A stretch of 6,349 nucleotides of DNA from a bacterium (GTDB lineage: Bacteria; Planctomycetota; UBA1135; UBA2386), in the NCBI GenBank assembly GCA_011051855.1, contig DRKG01000066.1:1-6349 (forward strand). The letters are read 5' to 3'. A model generated the notes under the pieces. It ran no database searches. It saw only the letters and a list, made by a program, of their open reading frames with translations, and had not been told where the DNA came from. A program made the translations under genes and the position numbers. Position 1 is the first letter of the stretch; each line of letters begins with the position of its first letter. This document shows, piece after piece, positions 1-5,018 of the stretch.

Positions 1-1
1 C

Positions 2-850
2 ACGGCGAGCACGATTACGCCGGACCAGACCACGCCTGACGGTACTGGATACTACACAGTATATACTGGATACGCGGTAGGCCAAAAGTTTGCATTCTTC
101 TGCGCTGCAAAGAAAAATGTTGGAACTCTGAAAGTGGCGGCTGTTACTGGTACGACAGAAGCGACCACGTTCAATACAACTAGTGGTACATTCGCAAACG
201 TGCAGTCGAAAATCGACCGCACATTCGCAATAGATTGTGGGGACTATTGGTTCTTCGGCTGGCACGCGACGAAAGATTCCTCCGCCAATACATTCATCGG
301 TGCAACACTGTATCGTGGTGGGTCTGACACGTCCGATTTTATTGTTGGCGGCGCCCAGCTCTACGCCGAGCATATCCCTCCCCACATCGCCATGCAGGCC
401 GACACCGCCGCCGTCTCGCGCGGGGCGGACCTCATCACCATCGACGCCGACATGCTCAGAGAAGCGACCGTCGACCTGCAACTCGACGAGGCGCTGGCCG
501 AAGGTCAGGGCGACATTCTCGCCAACGGCGCGGCGCCGGTTCTTACGCTCAACAGCGACCGATCGGTGACGGTGAGCGACCCTGCCGGCGTCGGTGCGCC
601 GCTCACCGGCGACCGCCCGCTGACGGTAGGCAGCAGAGGCGCGTGGGCGATCGAGAAAACCGGCATGCGCCACGCCGTCGGCGGACAGCTCGGCACGCCG
701 CTGTCCGGCAGCCTCTCGCCGGAGGCCGGCACCGACCTCTACCTCGGCGGACGCAGTGACGGGACGAACATGCTCGGCGCGCCGATCGCCCGGCTCGGCA
801 TCTGGCGGCAAGCGTGGAACGACGAAAAGCTCAAGGATCGCACGGCATGA
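2..850 (+). CDS. Tail-fibre/receptor-binding-like protein, C-terminal part (5' cut by window edge)
   Basis: The frame is open from the first full codon at the left edge, so only the C-terminal ~282 residues are visible and no start can be assigned. Visible order: a Thr/Gly/aromatic-rich beta-type region (through GGAQLYAE), then a linker whose AAVSRGADLITID resembles the 'AAVTRAAD' linker common in phage tail/head-fibre proteins, then a region that looks like a concanavalin A/LamG-like domain ending LYLGGRSDG...RLGIWRQAWNDEKL. That ending is the typical 'final strand plus Asp-x-x-Leu helix' of phage LamG-like domains. The likely role is a virion fibre or carbohydrate-binding protein contacting the host surface. 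The first ~350 bp are much less GC-rich (about 49% by hand count over 61-360) than the rest (about 70% over 361-420), suggesting a domain exchange. The stop overlaps the next gene by ATGA. The fold assignment rests on pattern recognition, not alignment. Confidence 0.7.
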   Translation, partial: TASTITPDQTTPDGTGYYTVYTGYAVGQKFAFFCAAKKNVGTLKVAAVTGTTEATTFNTTSGTFANVQSKIDRTFAIDCGDYWFFGWHATKDSSANTFIGATLYRGGSDTSDFIVGGAQLYAEHIPPHIAMQADTAAVSRGADLITIDADMLREATVDLQLDEALAEGQGDILANGAAPVLTLNSDRSVTVSDPAGVGAPLTGDRPLTVGSRGAWAIEKTGMRHAVGGQLGTPLSGSLSPEAGTDLYLGGRSDGTNMLGAPIARLGIWRQAWNDEKLKDRTA

Positions 851-1305
851 ACGACACCCTCCGTCTCTGGGCGGCATCGCCCGCCGATCTGCACAAGCTG
901 TTGGGCAGACTACTGGATACCGGCACGATGCGAACCGACGTGCCGCAGTGGGTCGGCTACGTGGCCGGGACACCGGTCGACGTGGCGATCCGACCGCAGA
1001 TGCGGGAGGACGTCACCTCGACGCCCGACGAACCGGTTTTCGTGCCGGATGGCTGGCAATGCGACCTGCGGTTCCGCGAACCGAAGATGCTGAAACGCGT
1101 CGCCGACGCCTTCCGCGCCCGAGGCGTCGCGAAGACCCGCCTCACCCGCCGTGTTCGCCTGTCCCGCCCGGTCGTCGAGATGGACGGCGTGCAGCTTCTC
1201 ATGCGTGTCGACACACCGGACGTGGTCTGGAGTCAGTACGAGAAGCCGAACCCCGTCCTCGAACCGGTCAGCCCCGCCCCGAGTTCCGCAACAGGTGGTC
1301 GTTGA
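847..1305 (+). CDS. Hypothetical phage protein, 152 aa
   Basis: I do not recognise a family. The ATG at 847 overlaps the stop of the tail-fibre-like gene (ATGA), with AAGGA at 833-837 as a modest ribosome binding site, so the two are probably translationally coupled. An in-frame GTG at 814 is less likely because it lies deep in the upstream gene. The protein is soluble-looking, with no signal peptide or membrane segment. It has an Arg-rich middle (RARGVAKTRLTRRVRLSR) and a Pro/Ser-rich tail. Its position right after a fibre gene suggests a fibre accessory, chaperone or small tail protein, but nothing in the sequence proves that. The last 38 bp overlap the convergent DUF2730 gene on the other strand. 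Confidence 0.75.
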   Translation: MNDTLRLWAASPADLHKLLGRLLDTGTMRTDVPQWVGYVAGTPVDVAIRPQMREDVTSTPDEPVFVPDGWQCDLRFREPKMLKRVADAFRARGVAKTRLTRRVRLSRPVVEMDGVQLLMRVDTPDVVWSQYEKPNPVLEPVSPAPSSATGGR

Positions 1306-1576
1306 TCCGCGCCGCAGCGGCGCACAGCGTGTCCGTCGTCTTGCGCAGCGCCTCGATCTGTGCCCCCAGTGCCCGAATGTCCCCGTGAAGCTCGGCGAGG
1401 GACTCGCGCAGCGAGGCGACCTCCTGCGGTTTCACGGTGTGACGCAACGCCTCCTCGACCCGTCCCACTCTCGTCTCCAACCGATTCTGGGCACTCTCGG
1501 CGACCCGTCTGATCGACCACACGGCCCATCCCACAAGCAACGACACGGCGAGCGAGGCAAAGGCGGTGTAATCCAC
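1268..1576 (-). CDS. DUF2730-like phage membrane/coiled-coil protein, 102 aa
   Basis: The start is a GTG at 1576 with an AGGGG ribosome binding site nine bases upstream, two bases after the stop of the preceding gene. One N-terminal hydrophobic segment (about residues 5-22, FASLAVSLLVGWAVWSI) is followed by a long amphipathic helix with heptad-like Leu/Ala spacing (ASLRESLAELHGDIRALGAQ) and the ending RINDHLLRN. This length and pattern match the DUF2730 family found in Mu-like and other phages, whose function is unknown. Arg residues just after the membrane segment (IRR...R) predict by the positive-inside rule that the coiled coil faces the cytoplasm. It is the last gene of the leftward lysis block. 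A spanin-like role was considered but the predicted topology argues against it. Confidence 0.8.
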   Translation of the reverse strand: MDYTAFASLAVSLLVGWAVWSIRRVAESAQNRLETRVGRVEEALRHTVKPQEVASLRESLAELHGDIRALGAQIEALRKTTDTLCAAAARINDHLLRNSGRG

Positions 1577-1578
1577 CG

Positions 1579-1773
1579 TCAGCGCCCCTGCAGCGCGTCC
1601 TCGAGATCGTCCGACGCCCGCTTGTAGACGTCGCGCATGCGCCGCAGCGCTTCGTCCAGTCGCCGCTTCCGCTCGTCATCCGGCAGGTCACGGAACTCGG
1701 CCGCCAGCATCGGCGCCATGCTCATGAGCGCGCTCGCGACGTCGATGATGCGGATCACGAGATCGACGTTCAT
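1579..1773 (-). CDS. Small helical hypothetical protein, 64 aa
   Basis: The ATG at 1773 overlaps the stop of the lipoprotein gene (ATGA), and the stop lies two bases before the GTG of the DUF2730 gene, so it is embedded in a coupled cassette. The N-terminal half (IRIIDVASALMSMAPMLAAE) is moderately hydrophobic, and the C-terminal half is a charged helix (DDERKRRLDEALRRMRDVYK). There is no Cys, no clear signal peptide and no recognised family. The location among lysis genes suggests a membrane-associated accessory or antiholin-like role, but this is only inference. It could also be an orphan small morphogenesis protein. Confidence 0.65.
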   Translation of the reverse strand: MNVDLVIRIIDVASALMSMAPMLAAEFRDLPDDERKRRLDEALRRMRDVYKRASDDLEDALQGR

Positions 1774-2084
1774 CGCTCGGTCTCCCCGATGCGCTCCAGT
1801 GCCGCCAGCGCGTCGTGCGCCCGGCCCAGCAGCACGACCGGATCGGTCTCGTTGTCGAGACAGGCGGCATCCGCTACCGGCTTCAGGGCGCGAACCTGCG
1901 CGATCTCGTCCTCGTCGAGCCTGCCGGCACGGATCGCCCGTGCCAGCTCCGCCTCGACCACGGCGATGGAGGAACAGATGGTGACGAGCTGCATTTCGGG
2001 AGAGATCGGCGACGGGTCGCCGGTCGGAAGCTGGGCGCAGGCCGCGAGGCCGGCCACCAGCACGACGCCGCGGAGCGCCCTCAT
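1770..2084 (-). CDS. Phage lipoprotein, 104 aa (possible outer-membrane lysis accessory)
   Basis: The ATG at 2084 overlaps the stop of the holin-like gene (ATGA). A short N-terminus with Arg2/Arg5, a hydrophobic core (VVLVAGL) and a lipobox L-A-A-C at 13-16 predict cleavage before Cys16 and lipid attachment. The residue after the lipidated Cys is Ala, not Asp, consistent with outer-membrane sorting. The mature ~89 aa form helices and carry two more Cys (37 and 75) that could form a disulphide in the periplasm. Small lipoproteins in this position of phage lysis cassettes are common. Some are o-spanins, but this one lacks the usual short Pro-rich form and has no obvious embedded i-spanin partner. 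The lipoprotein call is well supported; the lysis role is inferred. Confidence 0.8.
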   Translation of the reverse strand: MRALRGVVLVAGLAACAQLPTGDPSPISPEMQLVTICSSIAVVEAELARAIRAGRLDEDEIAQVRALKPVADAACLDNETDPVVLLGRAHDALAALERIGETER

Positions 2085-2284
2085 GCCCCCGTCCCCCGCT
2101 TGAGCCCGGCCCGCAGGAAGCCCAACCCCAGCCCCGTCAGCACGTCGGAACTGAACAGCACGTCGAGGAACTCGACGAAGCTGATCTCGGCGTTCACCGC
2201 CCACCGCACGAACGCCTGCAGGGCGATCAGAGCCGCCACCAGATAGGTGCGGTACCCTGCGAGAAAACCACCGGAATAGAACAT
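2081..2284 (-). CDS. Small membrane protein, putative holin, 67 aa
   Basis: The ATG at 2284 is preceded by GGAG seven bases upstream. The protein starts MFYSGGFLAGYRTYLVAALI. One clear membrane segment (about 12-30) is followed by a short loop (NAEISFVEF) and a second weaker hydrophobic stretch (about 44-60, DVLTGLGLGFLRAGL), giving a two-segment hairpin with a basic tail (KRGTG). The 'GYRTY-VAAL...GLG-LRAG' pattern is typical of small membrane proteins encoded beside phage endolysins. Because the neighbouring lysozyme lacks a signal peptide, a holin is expected nearby and this is the best candidate. It lies 49 bp after the endolysin stop and is coupled to the lipoprotein gene. Holin function is inferred from size, topology and context. 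Confidence 0.72.
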   Translation of the reverse strand: MFYSGGFLAGYRTYLVAALIALQAFVRWAVNAEISFVEFLDVLFSSDVLTGLGLGFLRAGLKRGTGA

Positions 2285-2333
2285 GATGGCTCTCCAGAAC
2301 CCCCACGCACAGTACCACCCGCCACCAGCAGGT

Positions 2334-2825
2334 TCAACTCTCCGTAGCGATGCCGGTCCGCATCGCCTCCGCCAGCCGCTCCGCCCGTCTGTTCACCTGC
2401 CGCGCCCATCGGGAATCCAGCATCTCCCGCGCCGCCGCCTCGAAGTCGCCGTCGCGCAGGGCGTCGCGCATGCGCACGAACCTGTCCAGCCGATGCCCGA
2501 GGTTGAACGCCATGTCGATCAGGACGGCCCGACGCACGGACGACAGCGCACTCCACGCCTCGCCGGCGAACCGCCGCGCGATCGCCCACGCCCGCCCGAG
2601 ATCGGCATCGAGCATGGCGTCGGCCTCGTCCCGGGTGATACCGGGATCGACGAGGTTGCGCCCCCAGCCGATCGTGGGGTTACCGCGCACGACCGTACCG
2701 GGGCGGACGGCGAGCCCCGTCTCGTCGTCGTAGACGTACAGCCGAAGGCCCTCGTGCCGCATGATCGACCGCCTCGCCAGCTCCATCTCGTCCACGGTTG
2801 CATCCTCCACCCGGATGTGTAACAT
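2334..2825 (-). CDS. Endolysin, T4-type lysozyme (GH24 muramidase), 163 aa
   Basis: It would cleave the beta-1,4 bond between N-acetylmuramic acid and N-acetylglucosamine in peptidoglycan at the end of infection. Glu25 in RHEGLRLYVYDD, Asp34 nine residues later and Thr51 in PTIGWGRNL align with the T4 lysozyme Glu11-Asp20-Thr26 triad. The later AFNLG and SRWARQVNRRAERLAEAM match the family C-terminal half. The Asp-to-Thr loop is 16 residues, against five in T4 lysozyme. No signal peptide or SAR segment is seen, so export needs a holin. The ATG at 2825 has GGGAGGG about 16 bases upstream (long spacing). A GTG at 2795 with GGAGG eight bases upstream would give 153 aa with Glu at residue 15, nearer the T4 arrangement, so the start is uncertain. 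The family assignment is firm. Confidence 0.9.
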   Translation of the reverse strand: MLHIRVEDATVDEMELARRSIMRHEGLRLYVYDDETGLAVRPGTVVRGNPTIGWGRNLVDPGITRDEADAMLDADLGRAWAIARRFAGEAWSALSSVRRAVLIDMAFNLGHRLDRFVRMRDALRDGDFEAAAREMLDSRWARQVNRRAERLAEAMRTGIATES

Positions 2826-2872
2826 GACGTCCGAGGCGTTTCCCTCCCTTCCTCCCTTGAACGGACCCGACT

Positions 2873-2897
2873 GCGCCGGCGTCAGCGACGCCGGCGC
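2873..2897 (-). terminator. Perfect 11-bp hairpin over the DUF6496 stop (terminator- or attenuator-like)
   Basis: Arms GCGCCGGCGTC (2873-2883) and GACGCCGGCGC (2887-2897) pair perfectly around a 3-base loop, and the stop codon of the upstream gene (2882-2884) lies within the structure. Reading leftward there is no U-run after the stem, so it is not a standard intrinsic terminator. It may instead attenuate, stabilise or serve as a processing site between the DUF6496-like gene and the endolysin. Confidence 0.45.
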
Positions 2898-3061
2898 TTC
2901 TTCATCCTCGATCCCCGCTTCTTCGCATCCGCCCGGCGCTGCTCGCTCAGGGCGATGGCGATCGCCTGCCGGCGCGATTTCACCTTCCGGCCACTTCCGC
3001 CGCTGCGCAGTTTCCCCTCCTTGAACTCGCGCATCACCTTCTCGACCTTGTTTCTGCCCAT
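2882..3061 (-). CDS. DUF6496-like small basic protein, 59 aa
   Basis: The ATG at 3061 has a strong AGGAGG five bases upstream (3067-3072), which fixes the start even though the frame stays open further upstream through the repeat region. The sequence runs MGRNKVEKVMREFKEGKL, then RSGGSGRKVKSRRQAIAIALSE, then a very basic end (KKRGSRMKKRRRR). The 'KVM-EFK-GKL-SG...KV-(S/N)R-QAIAIALSE' pattern matches the DUF6496 family of short bacterial and phage proteins of unknown function. The basic tail suggests nucleic-acid binding. It is first in the leftward block, 56 bp ahead of the endolysin, with a perfect hairpin over its stop codon. Confidence 0.82.
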   Translation of the reverse strand: MGRNKVEKVMREFKEGKLRSGGSGRKVKSRRQAIAIALSEQRRADAKKRGSRMKKRRRR

Positions 3062-3093
3062 AGCGGCCTCCTGCTGCATGCTCCGACGTCTCG

Positions 3094-3123
3094 AGTATGC
3101 TCCGGCAAAGGTGTGTACCGCAA
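3094..3123 (-). promoter_or_regulatory. Possible leftward promoter for the DUF6496/lysis block
   Basis: On the minus strand TTGCGG (3123-3118) and CATACT (3099-3094) lie 18 bases apart, upstream of the strong ribosome binding site of the DUF6496-like gene. Agreement with sigma-70 consensus is moderate (3/6 and 4/6). It is supported mainly by position in a divergent intergenic region. Confidence 0.3.
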
Positions 3124-3151
3124 TGCTTCCGGTCGACGACGTGATGGTGTA

Positions 3152-3170
3152 GGCTGTTCCCGGAACAGCC
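3152..3170. promoter_or_regulatory. Operator-like 19-bp perfect palindrome
   Basis: GGCTGTTCC and GGAACAGCC are perfect inverted 9-bp arms around one central C. A one-base centre suits a dimeric repressor site. As RNA it could form an 8-bp stem with a 3-base loop. It lies in the divergent region between the leftward DUF6496 gene and the rightward gene at 3327, directly abutting the 39-bp repeat array. No binding protein can be named. Confidence 0.5.
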
Positions 3171-3284
3171 GCCGGCTGGCCGAGCCGGCCCCTGCCGGCG
3201 GAGGCAGCCGCCGGCTGGCCGAGCCGGCCCCTGCCGGCGGAGGCAGCCGCAGGCTGGCCGAGCCGGCCCCTGCCGGCGAAGGCA
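3168..3284. repeat. Three tandem 39-bp hairpin-forming repeats
   Basis: Units are 3168-3206, 3207-3245 and 3246-3284. The first two are identical; the third has two changes (C to A in CCGCAGGC, G to A in GCGAAGG). Units 1 and 2 each contain CCGCCGGC...GCCGGCGG, an 8-bp outer stem (3169-3176 with 3194-3201 in unit 1) enclosing GGCCG-AGC-CGGCC, a 5-bp inner stem. In unit 3 the outer stem is broken by two mismatches. 39 is a multiple of three, so the array stays open in several frames and creates false long ORFs, but no convincing protein uses it. It would be in the 5' leader of the gene at 3327 if transcription starts to its left. Confidence 0.92.
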
Positions 3285-3326
3285 ACCGACCGGATGAAGT
3301 CCGGTCGGCCGGACATGGAGCACAGC

Positions 3327-3701
3327 ATGGTCACCGCGCCCGCCATCGCCCGCACCAACCCCTACGCGCAGGACGTGTCGTTCATCGACGTGCCGTGGAC
3401 CACCGGCGGCGGAGGGTTCACCGATCCGATCGACCTCGCCGGTCTCCGCCCCGTCCTCGTCATCGTCCCGTCGTCTTTCACCGGCACCGGCATCGGTGTC
3501 CAGTTCAGCGAGGACGGCAGCAACTGGTACCCGGTCGGCGACCGCGACGGCGTGCTGACGCTGGCGGCGGCGGCCGGCCGCGCCGTCACCATCCCCTACG
3601 ACGTGATCTACCCGTTGGACGGCTGGGTGCGCTTCGACATGGGCGCCACGCCGGCGTCGGACACCAACCTACGCGTCGGCGTGACGACGCCGCGACCATG
3701 A
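3327..3701 (+). CDS. Hypothetical protein, virion beta-sandwich type, 124 aa
   Basis: The ATG at 3327 has GGAG six bases upstream. In-frame ATGs at 3294 and 3315 lack a comparable site, so 3327 is preferred. The sequence VQFSEDGSNWYPVGDRDG...GWVRFDMGATPASDTNLRVGV resembles small phage structural proteins with a 'S-DG-(N/T)W-PV ... W-R(F/L)--G' beta-sandwich pattern. There is no signal peptide, membrane segment or Cys. It is the only rightward gene between two leftward blocks, has repeats and a palindrome upstream and a terminator hairpin six bases after its stop, so it probably has its own promoter. A role as virion decoration or tail protein is likely but unproven; a moron-type accessory gene is the alternative. 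Confidence 0.72.
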   Translation: MVTAPAIARTNPYAQDVSFIDVPWTTGGGGFTDPIDLAGLRPVLVIVPSSFTGTGIGVQFSEDGSNWYPVGDRDGVLTLAAAAGRAVTIPYDVIYPLDGWVRFDMGATPASDTNLRVGVTTPRP

Positions 3702-3706
3702 GAAAA

Positions 3707-3728
3707 CCCCCGGCCGCGAGGCCGGGGG
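3707..3728 (-). terminator. Rho-independent terminator between convergent genes
   Basis: CCCCCGGCC (3707-3715) pairs perfectly with GGCCGGGGG (3720-3728) around the tetraloop GCGA. Read leftward, the 9-bp GC stem is followed by TTTTCT (3706-3701), a proper U-tract, so it terminates the ThyX operon. Read rightward it begins five bases after the stop of the 3327-3701 gene but has no U-run (AAAA lies before the stem), so it is weaker in that direction. Confidence 0.8.
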
Positions 3729-3796
3729 TGCCGACGGGTGGGAAGCGACAGAAGGGACGTGCACCGCCGTCACGCATACCGCACGACCGCGAAAAG

Positions 3797-4198
3797 TCAA
3801 TCCTCCTTCTCGACGATCATCTCCGTCGCCAGCGCCATGCGCTCGCGATACCATGCCCGCTGGTCCCCGTCCTTCGGCTGGTGGTAGAAAACACGGATCC
3901 GTCCACCGTCGGCGAGCACCACCACGGCAAGAGCCTCGGCGAGCCCGAACAACGCCTTACGCGCCTCCAACACCACCTCGTCGCAGACCCGCGTCTTCAG
4001 CGGTGCCGTCTCCGGCACCGGCTCGTCGGGGTCCGGCCGCGCCGGAACGGCCCAGTTCCCTACGATCTCCCCACCATGGGCCATCCGGCCGCACAGCAGG
4101 CACTCCACCTCGCCGGTGTCGTAGATGTGGAAGCTCGAGCCGCCGCAGGCGCAGACCCATATCAGCGGGTCGCGGCGCGGAAACTCGACGACGGTCAC
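3797..4198 (-). CDS. Zinc-ribbon hypothetical protein, 133 aa
   Basis: The start is a GTG at 4198 overlapping the stop of the upstream gene (GTGA), with GGAGGAG seven bases upstream. The N-terminal domain has Cys16-x-Cys18 (CACGG) and Cys33-x-x-Cys36 (CLLCG) separated by 14 residues, a four-Cys zinc-ribbon layout with aromatic residues between (FHIYDTGEVE). After a Pro/Glu linker (about 52-66) the C-terminal part contains a helical segment (VCDEVVLEARKALFGLAEAL), a beta-like VVVLADGGRIRVFYHQP and a charged end. No family recognised. It is last in the ThyX operon and stops ahead of the terminator. Zinc binding is a good inference; a partner or nucleic-acid target is unknown. Confidence 0.75.
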   Translation of the reverse strand: MTVVEFPRRDPLIWVCACGGSSFHIYDTGEVECLLCGRMAHGGEIVGNWAVPARPDPDEPVPETAPLKTRVCDEVVLEARKALFGLAEALAVVVLADGGRIRVFYHQPKDGDQRAWYRERMALATEMIVEKED

Positions 4199-4737
4199 GG
4201 CGCCGCTCCTCCGGAACGGTCCGACGGCCCGTCACCGCTCCGCGGCGTCGTCTCTGCGGGACGGCTGGATTCCGGTTCGTCACCGCTCCGCGACGTCACT
4301 CCTTCGGGGTGGCGGAACGACGGCACGTCGCCCGTCACCTCCATGTAGAACAGCAGACAGCACACGGCATGGGCCGCATGGTGAAGCCCGCTGTCGGCGT
4401 CGAACAGTCCCGCCACGTCGCGACTCCGCCGCGGCGCCCCATCGCTCCGCATCTGCTCCGCCTGCACCAGCGCGGCGAGGTGCCGGAATACGGCATCGAG
4501 ATATCGCCGCGCCTCCCCGGGCGGGCATTTCCGCCAGTTGTCTTCGCCGTAGACCCGCGCGCCGTGCATCAGCACGCGGATCACCTCCTCGAGCGGGCCG
4601 ACCGGCAGGAGGGTCCACCGCGGCTTGCCGTCGTCGTGCTTGACGAACGCCCGGTCCACGATCTCCCGTGTGTGCCCGCACGCGAGGGCGTCTTCCCTCA
4701 CTTTCCGCTGCAGCCCGTCGAACCACGGAGCCGGCAT
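4195..4737 (-). CDS. DUF5664-type protein (dATP/dGTP diphosphohydrolase N-terminal family, MazG-like), 180 aa
   Basis: The ATG at 4737 shares one base with the upstream stop (TGATG), with GGAGG seven bases before it. The core from about residue 34 reads KHDDGKPRWTLLPVGPLEEV, then HGARVYGEDNW, YLDAVFRHLAAL and SGLHHAAHAVCCLLFYMEV. This matches the phage family formerly called DUF5664, annotated as the N-terminal domain of dATP/dGTP diphosphohydrolase, an all-helical relative of MazG pyrophosphatases using acidic residues and His with Mg2+. It would hydrolyse a dNTP to a dNMP and PPi, tuning pools with the adjacent ThyX. An insertion (about 94-114, Arg-rich) separates the two conserved halves. 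The last ~35 residues are low complexity Ser/Arg/Gly/Pro with a 16-residue duplication. Family is confident; actual substrate is not visible. Confidence 0.8.
   Translation of the reverse strand: MPAPWFDGLQRKVREDALACGHTREIVDRAFVKHDDGKPRWTLLPVGPLEEVIRVLMHGARVYGEDNWRKCPPGEARRYLDAVFRHLAALVQAEQMRSDGAPRRSRDVAGLFDADSGLHHAAHAVCCLLFYMEVTGDVPSFRHPEGVTSRSGDEPESSRPAETTPRSGDGPSDRSGGAAP
4230..4297. repeat. Imperfect 48-bp in-frame duplication in the DUF5664 gene 3' end
   Basis: CGTCACCGCTCCGCG occurs at 4230-4244 and again at 4278-4292; the match extends over 20 bases with one difference (4230-4249 vs 4278-4297). The offset is 48 bp, or 16 codons, and yields RSGDEP and RSGDGP in the encoded low-complexity tail. 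The intervening sequence has diverged. Confidence 0.6.
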
Positions 4738-5018
4738 CAGTCACCCTCCATCACGGCCGGCCCGCAACAACAGCGGCGGCAGATCACGGTATCACCCGTC
4801 CGCACGAGTTCGCCATCCTTCTCGGCACGGCCCACCAGATCCATCAGCAGCCCGTCCGCGCCGGGCTCATCGACGGCCCGAAGGAGCGTTTCTCCGCAGT
4901 AGTCGCACACGACCTCCACCAGCCCGTCGTCCGTCCGTCTCCACATCACGTTCTCCCGTTTCTCCGTCCGGTCCTCCACCACATCGGCAACGATCCGCCG
5001 CCACCACATCCCGTTCAT
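4737..5018 (-). CDS. Zinc-finger-like hypothetical protein, 93 aa
   Basis: The ATG at 5018 overlaps the thyX stop (ATGA), with GGAG eight bases upstream inside the thyX coding end. A second ATG three codons in is possible but less well placed. Two Cys pairs are present: Cys38-x-x-Cys41 (CDYCGE) and Cys80-x-x-Cys83 followed by two further Cys (CRRCCCG). They are separated by an acidic helical stretch (DEPGADGLLMDLVGRAEKDG). This layout suggests a zinc-stabilised domain. No family recognised. The position between thyX and the dNTP-hydrolase-like gene, with overlaps on both sides, implies production in step with those enzymes. Confidence 0.72.
   Translation of the reverse strand: MNGMWWRRIVADVVEDRTEKRENVMWRRTDDGLVEVVCDYCGETLLRAVDEPGADGLLMDLVGRAEKDGELVRTGDTVICRRCCCGPAVMEGD

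Noticed and set aside
2826..3323. Long N-terminal extension of the endolysin frame through the 39-bp repeats (CLRRQGPARPA)
   Set aside because: It overlaps the DUF6496-like gene, which has a strong ribosome binding site and family match. The endolysin family starts close to its catalytic Glu, so the extension is an open-frame artefact.
3113..4348. 411-aa rightward open frame with repeated RRLAEPAPAGGGS peptide
   Set aside because: It runs antisense and out of frame across the 124-aa rightward gene and the zinc-ribbon and DUF5664 genes, is extremely Arg/Pro-rich as expected of a shadow frame in GC-rich DNA, and its peptide repeat merely reflects the 39-bp array being a multiple of three.
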